Below are positions 39,552 through 48,499 of a stretch of 64,000 nucleotides of DNA, piece by piece. Made by a program: the position numbers and the translations under genes. The stretch is from Pseudomonas tritici. GTDB taxonomy: Bacteria > Pseudomonadota > Gammaproteobacteria > Pseudomonadales > Pseudomonadaceae. The notes under the pieces are model-generated. The model searched no databases, was not told the DNA's origin, and was given only the letters and a program-made list of their open reading frames with translations. Each line of letters begins with the position of its first letter. The first letter of the stretch is position 1. The stretch is taken from the NCBI RefSeq assembly GCF_014268275.3, contig NZ_CP077084.1, forward strand, positions 4,278,001-4,342,000, given 5' to 3'.

Positions 39552-40424
39552 CTACTGCGTTACCAAAGCGCGTTCCTCCAGCAACTTCACAAAGCTGTTC
39601 AAACTCTGCGACACCGTGCCCCGGCGCCAGATCAGCCAGGTGTGCAAGATCCGGAAACTCTCCGTCAGCGGCCACACACTCACCGCCGCAAACCCCGGCA
39701 TGCTTTCCAGCATGCTGCGCGGCATCAGCGCCACCCCGGCCCCGGCGCTGACGCAGGCAAGCATGCCGTGGTAGGACTCGATCTCAAAGATCTTGCCCGG
39801 TACCGCGCCGTCCTGTGAGAACCAGCGCTCAAAGTGGTGTCGGTACGAGCAGTTCGAGCGAAAGGTGTAGATGTTCTCGCCGTTCACCTCTTGCCCCCGG
39901 GTAATCGGCGCGTGATGCAGCGGCGCAATCACCACCATCTCTTCTTCAAATACCGCTACGCCCTCAAGGGTGCTGTGCAGCACCGGGCCATCAACAAACG
40001 CCGCCGTCAACCGTCCCGACAGCACGCCTTCAATCATCGTGCCCGATGGCCCGGTGCTCAGGTCCAACTCAACCTTGGTGTGCTTCTGGTTATACGCCGC
40101 CAGCAACGCCGGGATACGCACCGCCGCGGTGCTCTCCAGCGAGCCGAGGGCAAACGCGCCCTGGGGCTCCTCCCCCGCCACCGTCGCGCGGGCTTCCTGC
40201 ACCAGGTCGAGGATGCGCCGCGTATAGCCGAGGAAATTCCAGCCGGCCGGCGACAGGCGCAAGCGGCTTTTCTCGCGGATAAACAATTCCACGCCCAGGT
40301 CCTGCTCCAGTTGCTTGATGCGCGTGGTCAGGTTCGACGGCACCCGATGAATCAACTGCGCGGCGGCGCTGATGCTGCCTTGCTCGGCAACGGCCTTGAA
40401 GATTTCCAGCTGCACCAGATCCAC
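39552..40424 (-). CDS. LysR family regulator (PtrR/YneJ-like)
   Basis: The protein is about 290 residues. The helix-turn-helix is [35 protein letters not shown] in outline, with the unusual [10 protein letters not shown] wording seen in the E. coli YneJ/PtrR branch. I choose a GTG start at 40424 (reads MDLVQLEIF), which has GGAG six bases upstream, rather than a TTG four codons earlier. It is divergent from a Sad-like succinate semialdehyde dehydrogenase gene, the same pairing as ptrR-sad in E. coli, so it probably regulates that gene. Confidence 0.88.
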   Translation of the reverse strand: MDLVQLEIFKAVAEQGSISAAAQLIHRVPSNLTTRIKQLEQDLGVELFIREKSRLRLSPAGWNFLGYTRRILDLVQEARATVAGEEPQGAFALGSLESTAAVRIPALLAAYNQKHTKVELDLSTGPSGTMIEGVLSGRLTAAFVDGPVLHSTLEGVAVFEEEMVVIAPLHHAPITRGQEVNGENIYTFRSNCSYRHHFERWFSQDGAVPGKIFEIESYHGMLACVSAGAGVALMPRSMLESMPGFAAVSVWPLTESFRILHTWLIWRRGTVSQSLNSFVKLLEERALVTQ

Positions 40425-40527
40425 ATCATTCTCCAATCGTGAACGTATTGCTTAATATTATTCAGTTTCCAGAAAAGAGATAGCCCCGTAGGCTGAACTC
40501 AACGTATTCATTCAGCAGGACGGCGCC

Positions 40528-41910
40528 ATGAACGCAACCACCCATGCCCTCTCGATTAACCCGGCCAACGGCGAAACCGTTGGCAGCTATCCCTACGAAA
40601 CCCATCAGCAACTGGACGCCGCCCTCGATCGGGCCACCAGCGCGTTCCGCACCTGGCGCCGCCAGCCAGTGAGCCAGCGCGCCGAGTTGCTGCTGAGCCT
40701 GGCCAACGCCCTGCGTGACCAAGCCGAAGAAATGGCCCAGACCATCACCCTGGAAATGGGCAAACCCATCGCCCAAGCCCGTGCCGAAATCGAAAAATGC
40801 GCGCAACTCAGCGAATGGTACGCCGCCCACGGTCCGGCCATGCTCGCCCCGGAACCGACGTTGGTGGACAACGGCAGCGCCCAGATCGAATACCGCCCGC
40901 TCGGCCCTATCCTGGCAGTCATGCCGTGGAACTTCCCCGTATGGCAAGTGCTGCGCGGCGCCGTGCCGACCATGCTTGCCGGCAACACCTACGTGCTCAA
41001 ACACGCACCGAACGTAATGGGCAGCGCCTATCTGATCCAACAAGCGTTTAAAAAGGCTGGCTTCGCCGAAGGGCTGTTCGAAGTGATCAACGTGGCCAAC
41101 GAAGGCGTGTCCAAAGCCATCGCCGACCCACGCATCGCCGCCGTTACCCTGACCGGCAGCGTGCGTGCCGGCATCGCCATTGGCTCCCAGGCCGGCGCTG
41201 CACTGAAAAAATGCGTGCTGGAACTCGGCGGCTCCGACCCGTTCATCGTACTCAACGACGCCGACCTCGACGCCGCCGTGCAAGCCGCCCTGATCGGCCG
41301 CTTCCAGAACAGCGGCCAAGTCTGCGCCGCCGCCAAGCGCCTGATCATCGAGGCCGGCGTGGTGGAAACATTCACCGTCAAATTCCTGGAGGCCAGCCGC
41401 GCCTTGGCGATGGGCGACCCCACCTCAGCCGCCACTTATATTGGCCCGATGGCCCGCTTTGACTTGCGCGACGAGCTGCACGGCCAGGTCCAGGCCACCC
41501 TGGAAGAAGGCGCAACCCTATTGCTGGGCGGTCACAAAGTACCCGGCGCCGGCAACTTCTACGAACCGACCGTACTGGCTGACGTCACCGACCAGATGAC
41601 CTCGTTCAAGCAGGAACTGTTCGGCCCCGTGGCCTCGATCATCACCGCCCGCGACGCCGACCACGCCGTGGCCCTGGCCAATGACAGCGAGTTCGGCCTC
41701 ACCGCCAGCATCTTCACCACCGACCCGGCGAAGGCACGCGATATCGCCAACCAGTTGGAAACCGGCGGGATCTTCGTCAACGCCTTCAGCGTTTCCGACC
41801 CTCGGGTGGCGTTCGGCGGCGTGAAAAAAAGTGGGTTCGGCCGCGAATTGTCGCACTTCGGCGTACGCGAATTCTGCAACGCGCAAACCGTGTGGCTGGA
41901 CCGCAAATAA
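40528..41910 (+). CDS. NAD(P)-dependent succinate-semialdehyde dehydrogenase (Sad/YneI-like)
   Basis: The protein has 460 residues, aldehyde dehydrogenase superfamily. The general base E232 is in LELGG and the nucleophile C266 in NSGQVCAAAKR; PWNFP (about 133-137) is the cofactor/oxyanion segment. Length (about 460, shorter than GabD at about 480) and the ptrR-like divergent regulator favour the Sad/YneI subgroup, which oxidises succinate semialdehyde from GABA or putrescine degradation. The PuuB-like enzyme at 2000-3283 would act earlier in such a route, but is far away. Confidence 0.88.
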   Translation: MNATTHALSINPANGETVGSYPYETHQQLDAALDRATSAFRTWRRQPVSQRAELLLSLANALRDQAEEMAQTITLEMGKPIAQARAEIEKCAQLSEWYAAHGPAMLAPEPTLVDNGSAQIEYRPLGPILAVMPWNFPVWQVLRGAVPTMLAGNTYVLKHAPNVMGSAYLIQQAFKKAGFAEGLFEVINVANEGVSKAIADPRIAAVTLTGSVRAGIAIGSQAGAALKKCVLELGGSDPFIVLNDADLDAAVQAALIGRFQNSGQVCAAAKRLIIEAGVVETFTVKFLEASRALAMGDPTSAATYIGPMARFDLRDELHGQVQATLEEGATLLLGGHKVPGAGNFYEPTVLADVTDQMTSFKQELFGPVASIITARDADHAVALANDSEFGLTASIFTTDPAKARDIANQLETGGIFVNAFSVSDPRVAFGGVKKSGFGRELSHFGVREFCNAQTVWLDRK

Positions 41911-41921
41911 GCCGAGCACTC

Positions 41922-41965
41922 CCTGTGGCGAAGGCGCTTGCTCCCGCTGGACTGCGCAGCAGACC
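41922..41965. repeat. Second-family intergenic repeat
   Basis: CTGTGGCGAAGGCGCTTGCT followed by CCCGCTGGACTGCGCAGCAG. The same family recurs at 54074-54121 (CTGTGGCGAGGGAGCTTGCT). It resembles a REP but with a different core. Confidence 0.75.
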
Positions 41966-41975
41966 TAAAACGGCC

Positions 41976-42281
41976 TCAACACCGAATATGCCTGCGCACG
42001 CACTGCACCAGCCCGTCCAGTGCCTGGGACTTCACCGGCGCCAGCACGCACACCGTGTGCTCGCGCTGGCCCTCTGTCACGGTCAGGGTGTAATGCACCT
42101 GGCCTGGCTTCCCGGACTCCGGAACGGTGCTCTGCGGCAACTGAAAAAAGTCTGAAGCCGCGATCAGTTGCCGCAACTCCTGCTGATCCTGCTCAGGCAG
42201 AGCGTCCAGCTTTACCGTACGAGGCTGGGCCAAGCCGGGAAAAAACGCCGGTCCGCCGTTTTCCTTGATCGAAATCTGCAT
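41976..42281 (-). CDS. Emfourin-like protein (putative protealysin inhibitor)
   Basis: The protein has 101 residues, small and soluble, without a signal peptide. It begins MQISIKENGGPAFFPGLAQP and continues with RTVKLDALPEQDQQELRQLI and HYTLTVTEGQREHTV. Small proteins of this pattern encoded right after protealysin-like M4 protease genes are known as emfourins and inhibit the protease inside the cell. The gene follows the M4 protease by about 15 bases on the same strand, which is the basis of the call. Confidence 0.8.
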   Translation of the reverse strand: MQISIKENGGPAFFPGLAQPRTVKLDALPEQDQQELRQLIAASDFFQLPQSTVPESGKPGQVHYTLTVTEGQREHTVCVLAPVKSQALDGLVQCVRRHIRC

Positions 42282-42295
42282 GGTTGTTCCTCACG

Positions 42296-43357
42296 TCAGA
42301 CCGAAATGCCGACCGCTTTCCAACCTTCCTTGACCGCCTTCTGCTCATCCTTGTTCGCGCCGTAGAGTCGGCCGGCAATATCGTAGGTGATGCGCGCAAA
42401 GCGCAGAAACCCCGAGTTGGGCCGCAGCCGCGCATCGCGCAACGCGTCATACCAGATACGCCCGGCGCGCTCCCAGGCGAACCCGCCCAACTTCGTCGCC
42501 ACTTGGTAGAACGCATGGTTGGGGATGCCGGAATTGATATGCACCCCACCATTGTCCTCGTAGGTCTGCACAAAATCATCCATGTGCCCAGGCTGAGGGT
42601 CCTTGCCCAGCAGTTCGTCGTCAAACGCGGTACCGGGGGCTTTCATCGAGCGCAGGGCGGTGCCTTTGATCTTTGGCGTAAACAGCCCCTTGCCGATCAG
42701 CCAGTCGGCGTCTTGTGCCGATTGCTGCAGTGCATATTGCTTGATCAGTGAGCCGAACACGTCCGACAGCGACTCGTTCAACGCGCCGGACTGATTGAAG
42801 TACATCAGCTTGGCCTCATCCTCGGTGACGCCATGGGCCAACTCATGGCCAATCACGTCGAGCGCCACTGTGAAGCGATTGAACAACTGCTCATCGCCAT
42901 CACCAAACACCATCTGGGCCGAGTTCCAGAACGCATTGTTGTAGTTCTGGCCAAAATGAACGGTCGCGTCCAATGCCATGCCGGCATCATCGATGGAGTT
43001 GCGGTCGAAGACCTGCTCGAAAAAATCAAAGGTGGCGCCCAAGCCATCGTAGGCCTCGTCCACCGCCGCATCACCGCTGGCGGGCTGCCCTTCGCCACGG
43101 ACCAGCGTTCCCGGCAGGCTGTCGGTGCCCTCGGCGCTGTAGATCGAACGCCGCTTGCCTGCGCCCATGGCCAGGGCCATGTGAGCGGGCCCTTTGGCGG
43201 GCACCGCGACCATACGCAGCGAGCGAAACGTGCTGTCTTTGGCGCGGGTGCGCAACGCGATTTCCCGCTGCGCTTTATCACCGTTGCGGGCGATCTGGTC
43301 GAGCATGTAGGGCGGGATCAGGCAGAAAATCGGATTGCGATGCTGCTGGCGAACACA
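42296..43357 (-). CDS. Protealysin-like M4 metallopeptidase
   Basis: The protein is about 353 residues. There is no Sec signal peptide; the short propeptide begins MCVRQQHRNPIFCLIPPYML, where PPYML is the hallmark of protealysin-type precursors. The thermolysin zinc site is HELAHGVTE (H172, E173, H176) with the third ligand in GALNESLSDVFG (E196). The later GGVHINSGIPNHAFY holds the transition-state His. I start at ATG 43357 rather than ten codons upstream. It is paired with emfourin and divergent from a nuclease gene. The family acts as an intracellular or leaderless secreted protease. Confidence 0.93.
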   Translation of the reverse strand, partial: CVRQQHRNPIFCLIPPYMLDQIARNGDKAQREIALRTRAKDSTFRSLRMVAVPAKGPAHMALAMGAGKRRSIYSAEGTDSLPGTLVRGEGQPASGDAAVDEAYDGLGATFDFFEQVFDRNSIDDAGMALDATVHFGQNYNNAFWNSAQMVFGDGDEQLFNRFTVALDVIGHELAHGVTEDEAKLMYFNQSGALNESLSDVFGSLIKQYALQQSAQDADWLIGKGLFTPKIKGTALRSMKAPGTAFDDELLGKDPQPGHMDDFVQTYEDNGGVHINSGIPNHAFYQVATKLGGFAWERAGRIWYDALRDARLRPNSGFLRFARITYDIAGRLYGANKDEQKAVKEGWKAVGISV

Positions 43358-43487
43358 CATTGGCTGGCTCCATTTGGCATGTGACAACGTCCGGGTATCG
43401 ACTCAGGATAGCCCCCTGGGATCAACGCGTGTCATCAATTGTCATTAACCTATGTTGCAGTCGTGTTTATCCAAGGAGGACTGACCG

Positions 43488-44432
43488 ATGCCCGCACGCA
43501 AAACCAAAATCGACCTTTCGTACCGCCCACGGCTCGCCGACCTGCGCCCGCTGCTCGCGCCGAGCCCCACTCTGCTGGAGGCCAGGGCGGCGACGCCACG
43601 CGTCACTGCGGCCAAGGATTTCAAGGACCGGAGCGGCTACGCCGAGGATTTTCTCGGCAGCTTCGTGGTGCCCTGGCCCACCGTTGAGGACGCGATTGCG
43701 GATGATGTACAGACGCTGAAAGAGGGCGGCGACCGCCTGGACTACACGCACTTCTCGGTGACGATGTCACGCTCAAGGCGCCTCGCGCTGTACGTGGGCG
43801 CCAATATCGACGGGGGGCTGCATGTGGACGTTGCCCGTAGCAACGACATCTGGGCCTACGATGGCCGCCTGCCCATCGACGCGCAGGTGGGCGAAGACCT
43901 CTACGCCAGCAATGGCCTTGATCGCGGCCACCTGGTACGCCGACAGGACCCCAATTGGGGCGACGAGGCAAAAATCGCCAACTTCGACACATTCCACTTC
44001 ACCAACTGCTCGCCGCAGATGAATGGGTTCAACCAGAAGACCTGGCTGGAGCTCGAAGACTATATTCTCGATAACACCCAACGCTGGAAAGCCCGCGCCA
44101 CCATGTTTACCGGGCCGGTGTTTGCCGACGACGACCGAGTGTACCGGGGCGTTAAAATCCCCAAGGCCTTCTGGAAAGTCGTCGCCTACCTCGGTGACGA
44201 CGGCAAGCCTCGCGCGAGTGCCTACATGATTGACCAGAACCGCGAATTGGGCCAGCTCGAGCTGGTGTTTGGCCAGCTCAGGACCTACCAACGCAGTGTG
44301 GTCCAGATAGAACGGCTGACCGGCCTCCGTTTTGCCAACCTCGCCGACTACGACGGCTTCAGCAACGAAGAACGCGCCACCGGCACGCGGATTGAAGCGC
44401 TGATACAAGGTCCGGAAGACATTCGTCTCTGA
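43488..44432 (+). CDS. DNA/RNA non-specific endonuclease
   Basis: The protein is 314 residues. The beta-beta-alpha-metal nuclease motif is GLDRGHLVRRQD with catalytic H148, and FTNCSPQMNGFNQ supplies the metal-binding Asn region about 30 residues later. The second half contains MFTGPVFADDD. There is no signal peptide, unlike most secreted NucA-type enzymes, so it would be cytosolic or exported by another route. AAGGAGGAC is an excellent ribosome site. The promoter region is shared with the divergent protease gene (about 130 bases between starts). Confidence 0.92.
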   Translation: MPARKTKIDLSYRPRLADLRPLLAPSPTLLEARAATPRVTAAKDFKDRSGYAEDFLGSFVVPWPTVEDAIADDVQTLKEGGDRLDYTHFSVTMSRSRRLALYVGANIDGGLHVDVARSNDIWAYDGRLPIDAQVGEDLYASNGLDRGHLVRRQDPNWGDEAKIANFDTFHFTNCSPQMNGFNQKTWLELEDYILDNTQRWKARATMFTGPVFADDDRVYRGVKIPKAFWKVVAYLGDDGKPRASAYMIDQNRELGQLELVFGQLRTYQRSVVQIERLTGLRFANLADYDGFSNEERATGTRIEALIQGPEDIRL

Positions 44433-44452
44433 CCGAACGGACGACGTACATC

Positions 44453-44480
44453 AAGTGTGGGAGCTGGCTTGCCTGCGAAG
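44453..44480. repeat. REP unit
   Basis: AGTGTGGGAGCTGGCTTGCC at the nuclease-proximal side of MITE copy B. Confidence 0.85.
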
Positions 44481-44487
44481 ACGGCGG

Positions 44488-44641
44488 CACAGGTATCTAC
44501 ATATTTTCAATGTGAAAGTGCGTAGCAGCTGTCGAGCCCTGGCGAGGCTGCGTTTGCGGTCTGTCTGACACACCGCTGACGCAGCCTCGCCAGGGCTCGA
44601 CAGCTGCTACGCAGAGCGCTCGCTCAAGATGTGTAGATACT
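44488..44641 (-). mobile_element. 154-bp palindromic MITE-like element, copy B
   Basis: It is the reverse complement of copy A (39365-39518) with about four substitutions. It is flanked by a REP unit on the left and a degenerate inverted REP on the right (CTATCGCAGCGGTTCGACAA). The region 44642-44773 to the right holds no gene. Confidence 0.85.
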
Positions 44642-44773
44642 TCTGGCTATCGCAGCGGTTCGACAAGCCAACACCCACATTTTGATCTGCGGTGATTGGC
44701 CGACTCCGTCCAACATCGGCCTAGACGCGGAACAACAGCGCCAGTTTGCCCAGACGGCTCTAAGTGCGAGTAG

Positions 44774-45217
44774 TCATTGCGCATTGATGTAATGAAATTG
44801 CGCCTGGGTCTTTTCAACGGCCGCACGCACTGTGTCTCTTTGTGCATCGGTGCCCGAGTAGTAAATCTGCATCCCGTTCAAATCCTGCCCTTCGACCGCT
44901 TTGCTGATCACAGCAACGTCAACTGGGCTGCCGGCGCCGATAATCAAAAAGAACACATCGCCCATGCGTTTTGCATTCAGCAATTCGCCCCTGAGGTGGG
45001 CGGCGTTCTGATCACTGGCCATGGCAATCGCCAGCGTATCGCCAAACAAACCGGTTTTGGGGATGCTCATCGTGTGCAAACGGAGCTTGTCCGAGCCGGC
45101 GGGCATCGACTTGACGTACGCGGTGGCGGCCTCGTCAAGAATCTGCTTTTCAGATTTGCCCTGCGTGGCGCAACCGGCGAGCGTGGCGATAAGGGCGAGG
45201 ACGATTAATGATTTCAC
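44774..45217 (-). CDS. Hypothetical lipoprotein
   Basis: The protein is 147 residues. The lipobox LAGC at residues 13-16 after a short hydrophobic stretch (MKSLIVLALIATLAGC) makes it a lipoprotein. The mature part is mixed alpha/beta, with LRLHTMSIPKTGLFGDTLAIAM and a hydrophobic strand VFFLIIGAG. No known family is recognised. It lies divergent from the riboswitch-controlled operon. Confidence 0.75.
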   Translation of the reverse strand: MKSLIVLALIATLAGCATQGKSEKQILDEAATAYVKSMPAGSDKLRLHTMSIPKTGLFGDTLAIAMASDQNAAHLRGELLNAKRMGDVFFLIIGAGSPVDVAVISKAVEGQDLNGMQIYYSGTDAQRDTVRAAVEKTQAQFHYINAQ

Positions 45218-45350
45218 TGTGCTTTCCTTGTGTGAAGACTATCCATGGGATGCGCATCATAGGATGACGAACTCCGCGAGAGCTACCACCGTGTTCACGC
45301 CTCGAGTATTTGGAGCTCCCGCTAAGGTGCCTGATCGACTACCATACCGC

Positions 45351-45516
45351 GCCGGTTCCCAAACGGGACTAATAGGGAATCCGAAGCGCGCTACACCCGC
45401 GCCAATCGGAACTGCCCCCGCAACTGTAGGTGCTGAGCCTGCTCCTTAATGCCACTGGATCACGTCCGGGAAGGCTGGAGCGTGGCGACGACGCATCAGT
45501 CAGGAGACCTGCCGGC
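45351..45516 (+). promoter_or_regulatory. Cobalamin (B12) riboswitch
   Basis: The conserved core elements are in order: CTAATAGGGAAT, GGAACTGCCCCCGCAACTGTA, GCCACTGG, CGGGAAGGC, and the B12 box CAGTCAGGAGACCTGCC. GCCGG at the start pairs with CCGGC at the end (P1). It precedes a BtuFCD-like importer, so binding of adenosylcobalamin should repress it. Downstream hairpins at 45541-45557 (GTGTCC/GGACAC) and 45600-45630 (GAACCGTAC/GTACGGTTC) may form the expression platform. Confidence 0.93.
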
Positions 45517-45646
45517 TTAAGCTCAATCACTAACCGGCGGGGTGTCCGGGAAGGACACGCTTGCCTGTCTCCACCACAGTGCCCAAGGGTGTGTTTCCGA
45601 ACCGTACCTCCCCAGTTCCACGTACGGTTCACTCGGAGATTGCCCC

Positions 45647-46657
45647 ATGCTGCCACGCGTCACCGCCCTGCTCGCCGGCGTCAGCTTCTGTGCCCTGGCC
45701 CAAGCCGCGCCCACCCACTACCCACTGACCGTGGAAAACTGCGGCAGCCGCCTGACCTTCCAGCAGGCTCCCGCGCGCAGCGTGACGATTGGCCAGGCGG
45801 CTACCGAGATGCTTTACGCGCTGGGCGTGGGCGATAAGGTGGTGGGCACTTCGTTGTGGTTCAACAGCGTATTGCCGCAGTTCAAGGCGCAGAACGACAG
45901 CATCGAGCGCCTGGCCAACAACGAGCCGAGCTTCGAAGCGGTGATCGCCAAGCGCCCGCAACTGGTAGCCGCCGAGCTGGAATGGGTGGTCGGGCCACAA
46001 GGCGTGGTCGGCACCCGCGAGCAATTCCATGAGCTGAAGATCCCTACCTACCTGCTGCCCTCCGACTGCGAAGGCAAAGACAACCTGGTGGGCGCAGATG
46101 GCACGCGGCTGGAGCCTTTCCGCATCGCGACGATCTATAAAAGCATCAGCCAACTGGCGCAGATTTTCGACGTACAGGACCGCGGCGAACAATTGAACGA
46201 CGAACTCAAGGCGCGCCTGGCCAAGTCGGTCGCCACTGTGCAAAGCAAAGGCCTCAAGCACGCCAGCGCGTTGGTGTGGTTCTCCAGTTCCGAGATGGCC
46301 AGCGACCCGTACGTGGCCGGCCACAAAGGCATTCCCGAGTTCATGCTGCAAACCCTCGGCCTTTCCAACGTGGTGCAGTCCGATGAAGAGTGGCCCGCCG
46401 TCGGCTGGGAAACCATCGCCAAGGCCAACCCGACCTTTTTGATCATCGCACGCATGGACCGGCGCCGTTACCCGGCTGACGACCATGAAAAGAAACTGGC
46501 CTTTTTGCGCAGCGACCCGGTCACGCGCAACATGGACGCGGTGAAAAACAACCGCATCATCATCCTCGACGCCATGGCGCTGCAGGCCAGCATTCGTACG
46601 TTCGACGGCCTTGAACAACTGGCGGCCGCCATCGACGGCTACGACCTGCACAAATGA
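45647..46657 (+). CDS. ABC transporter substrate-binding protein (BtuF-like)
   Basis: The protein is 336 residues. A signal peptide MLPRVTALLAGVSFCALAQA precedes the mature start APTHYPLTVENCG. The class III binding-protein pattern is ARSVTIGQAATEMLYALGVGDKVVG. An upstream longer frame reads through the riboswitch leader and is rejected in favour of ATG 45647 with its CGGAG site. It overlaps the permease gene (ATGA). The riboswitch points to cobalamin or a corrinoid as ligand. Confidence 0.87.
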   Translation: MLPRVTALLAGVSFCALAQAAPTHYPLTVENCGSRLTFQQAPARSVTIGQAATEMLYALGVGDKVVGTSLWFNSVLPQFKAQNDSIERLANNEPSFEAVIAKRPQLVAAELEWVVGPQGVVGTREQFHELKIPTYLLPSDCEGKDNLVGADGTRLEPFRIATIYKSISQLAQIFDVQDRGEQLNDELKARLAKSVATVQSKGLKHASALVWFSSSEMASDPYVAGHKGIPEFMLQTLGLSNVVQSDEEWPAVGWETIAKANPTFLIIARMDRRRYPADDHEKKLAFLRSDPVTRNMDAVKNNRIIILDAMALQASIRTFDGLEQLAAAIDGYDLHK

Positions 46658-47670
46658 CTGCCAGCCTGATCCGGACCCTAGTTGCCCTGGCCTTGCTACT
46701 GATCGCCCTGCTCGCCGGCGTGGCCATCGGTGAAACCGCCATCTCGCCGCAGGTCGTGCTCCAGGTACTCGCCAACAAACTGTGGGCGGCCGGCTATGTG
46801 CTGGACCCGATCGATGAGGGCGTGGTGTGGAACTACCGCCTCACGCGTGCCCTGGTAGCCGCCGCGTGCGGTGCGGGGCTGGCGACGTGCGGGGTGATCC
46901 TGCAGTCGTTATTGCGCAACCCATTGGCCGATCCGTACCTGCTGGGCATCAGCGCCGGCGCCTCGACTGGCGCGGTGCTGGTGGCGCTGATGGGCGTGGG
47001 CGGCGGGCTGATTTCGTTGTCGGCGGGTGCGTTTGTCGGCGCGGTGGCGGCGTTTGCCCTGGTGATTCTGCTGGCGCGCGCCAGCGGTTCGTCGAGCGGC
47101 ACCGGCCAGATCATCCTCGCCGGCATTGCCGGATCGCAGCTGTTCAATGCGCTTACCGCGTTCCTGATCACCAAGTCGGCCAGCTCCGAACAGGCGCGCG
47201 GCATCATGTTCTGGCTGTTGGGCAACCTCAGCGGCGTGCGCTGGCCATCGGTGTGGTTGGCGGTGCCGATGGCGGTCGTGGGCTTGGCGGTGTGCCTGTG
47301 GCATCGTCGGGCGCTGGATGCGTTCACCTTTGGCAGTGACTCGGCGGCGTCCCTCGGTATCCCCGTGCGCCGCGTGCAGTTTGTGTTGGTGGGCTGCGCG
47401 GCACTGGTGACGGCGGTGATGGTGTCGATTGTCGGCGCCATCGGCTTTGTCGGGCTGGTGATCCCCCACGCCGTGCGTCTGTTGCTCGGCACCGGGCACT
47501 CACGCTTGCTGCCGGCCAGCGCGCTCGGCGGCGCGCTGTTTTTGATTGCAGCGGATGTGCTGTCGCGCACGCTGATCAAAGGCCAGGTGATTCCGGTCGG
47601 CGTGGTCACGGCGCTGGTCGGTGCGCCGGTGTTTGCGCTGATCCTCATTGGCCGGAGGAACGCGCGATGA
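46654..47670 (+). CDS. FecCD/BtuC family ABC permease
   Basis: The protein is 338 residues with about nine to ten membrane helices. The conserved segments RLTRALVAAACGAGLATCGVIL near residue 65, NPLADPYLLGISAGAS (about 88-103) and GAIGFVGLVIPHAVRLLLG (about 260-278) define the family. The start and end overlap the binding-protein and ATPase genes by four bases each. It forms the inner-membrane channel of the B12-type importer. Confidence 0.92.
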   Translation: MTASLIRTLVALALLLIALLAGVAIGETAISPQVVLQVLANKLWAAGYVLDPIDEGVVWNYRLTRALVAAACGAGLATCGVILQSLLRNPLADPYLLGISAGASTGAVLVALMGVGGGLISLSAGAFVGAVAAFALVILLARASGSSSGTGQIILAGIAGSQLFNALTAFLITKSASSEQARGIMFWLLGNLSGVRWPSVWLAVPMAVVGLAVCLWHRRALDAFTFGSDSAASLGIPVRRVQFVLVGCAALVTAVMVSIVGAIGFVGLVIPHAVRLLLGTGHSRLLPASALGGALFLIAADVLSRTLIKGQVIPVGVVTALVGAPVFALILIGRRNAR

Positions 47671-48431
47671 GCGTTTTAAGCTGCACGGGGTTGGGCTTCA
47701 AGGTGCGTGAGGCTGAGTTATTACGCGATATTCACCTGGACGTGCAGCTGGGTGAAACCTTGGGGATTGTCGGGCCAAACGGTTCCGGTAAATCCACCTT
47801 GCTCAAACTGCTGGCAGGCTTGCGCGCGCCGGCATCTGGCGAAGTATTGTTGGGCGGCCAGCTTTTGGGCGACCTGTCCCGCCGCGCCATCGCACAGCAA
47901 CTGGCCGTGGTTGAGCAACAGGCTGACACGGACGATGCCATCCGCGTGTTCGACGCCGTGGCGCTGGGCCGTACGCCGTGGTTGTCGGCGCTGAGCCCGT
48001 GGTCCAGCGAAGACGATGCCATCGTGAACCAGGCCTTGCATGACGTCGACGCCACTCACCTGAGCAAACGCGCCTGGCGCAGCCTCTCGGGCGGTGAACG
48101 CCAACGCGTGCACATCGCCCGCGCATTGGCGCAACGGCCACAGATATTGCTACTGGATGAGCCGACCAATCATTTGGATATCCAGCACCAGCTGGCGATC
48201 TTGAAGGGGGTGCAAGGGCTGCCGGTGACCACATTGATTGCGCTGCATGACCTGAATCAAGCGCTGACCTGTGATCGGCTGGCGGTACTGGATCGTGGAC
48301 AGTTGGTGGCGCTGGGTAAGCCGATGGAAGTGCTGACGCCGCAGCGCTTGCAGGAGACGTTTGGGGTGCAGGCGCACTACCTGACAGACCCGTTTGATGG
48401 CGTGCAGATACTGCGGTTGCGCCCGAACTAG
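47667..48431 (+). CDS. ABC transporter ATP-binding protein (BtuD-like)
   Basis: The protein is 254 residues. Walker A GPNGSGKST (about 36-44), signature LSGGERQRVHIARAL, Walker B ILLLDEPTNHLD and the switch His in LHDLNQAL are all intact. It is the last gene of the riboswitch-controlled operon and is followed by a REP. Confidence 0.93.
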   Translation: MSVLSCTGLGFKVREAELLRDIHLDVQLGETLGIVGPNGSGKSTLLKLLAGLRAPASGEVLLGGQLLGDLSRRAIAQQLAVVEQQADTDDAIRVFDAVALGRTPWLSALSPWSSEDDAIVNQALHDVDATHLSKRAWRSLSGGERQRVHIARALAQRPQILLLDEPTNHLDIQHQLAILKGVQGLPVTTLIALHDLNQALTCDRLAVLDRGQLVALGKPMEVLTPQRLQETFGVQAHYLTDPFDGVQILRLRPN

Positions 48432-48447
48432 AGGCTTCACACAATAC

Positions 48448-48481
48448 ACATGTGGGAGCTGGCTTGCCTGCTCCCACATTG
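48448..48481. repeat. REP unit
   Basis: CACATGTGGGAGCTGGCTTG followed by CCTGCTCCCACATT, at the junction of the converging ABC and acetyltransferase genes. Confidence 0.8.
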
Positions 48482-48499
48482 ATTTGCGGCGTTTCACGT

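Noticed and set aside
45365..45646. N-terminal extension of the BtuF-like gene and a minus-strand ORF across the leader
   Set aside because: The sequence is a cobalamin riboswitch and expression platform; the signal peptide begins at 45647.
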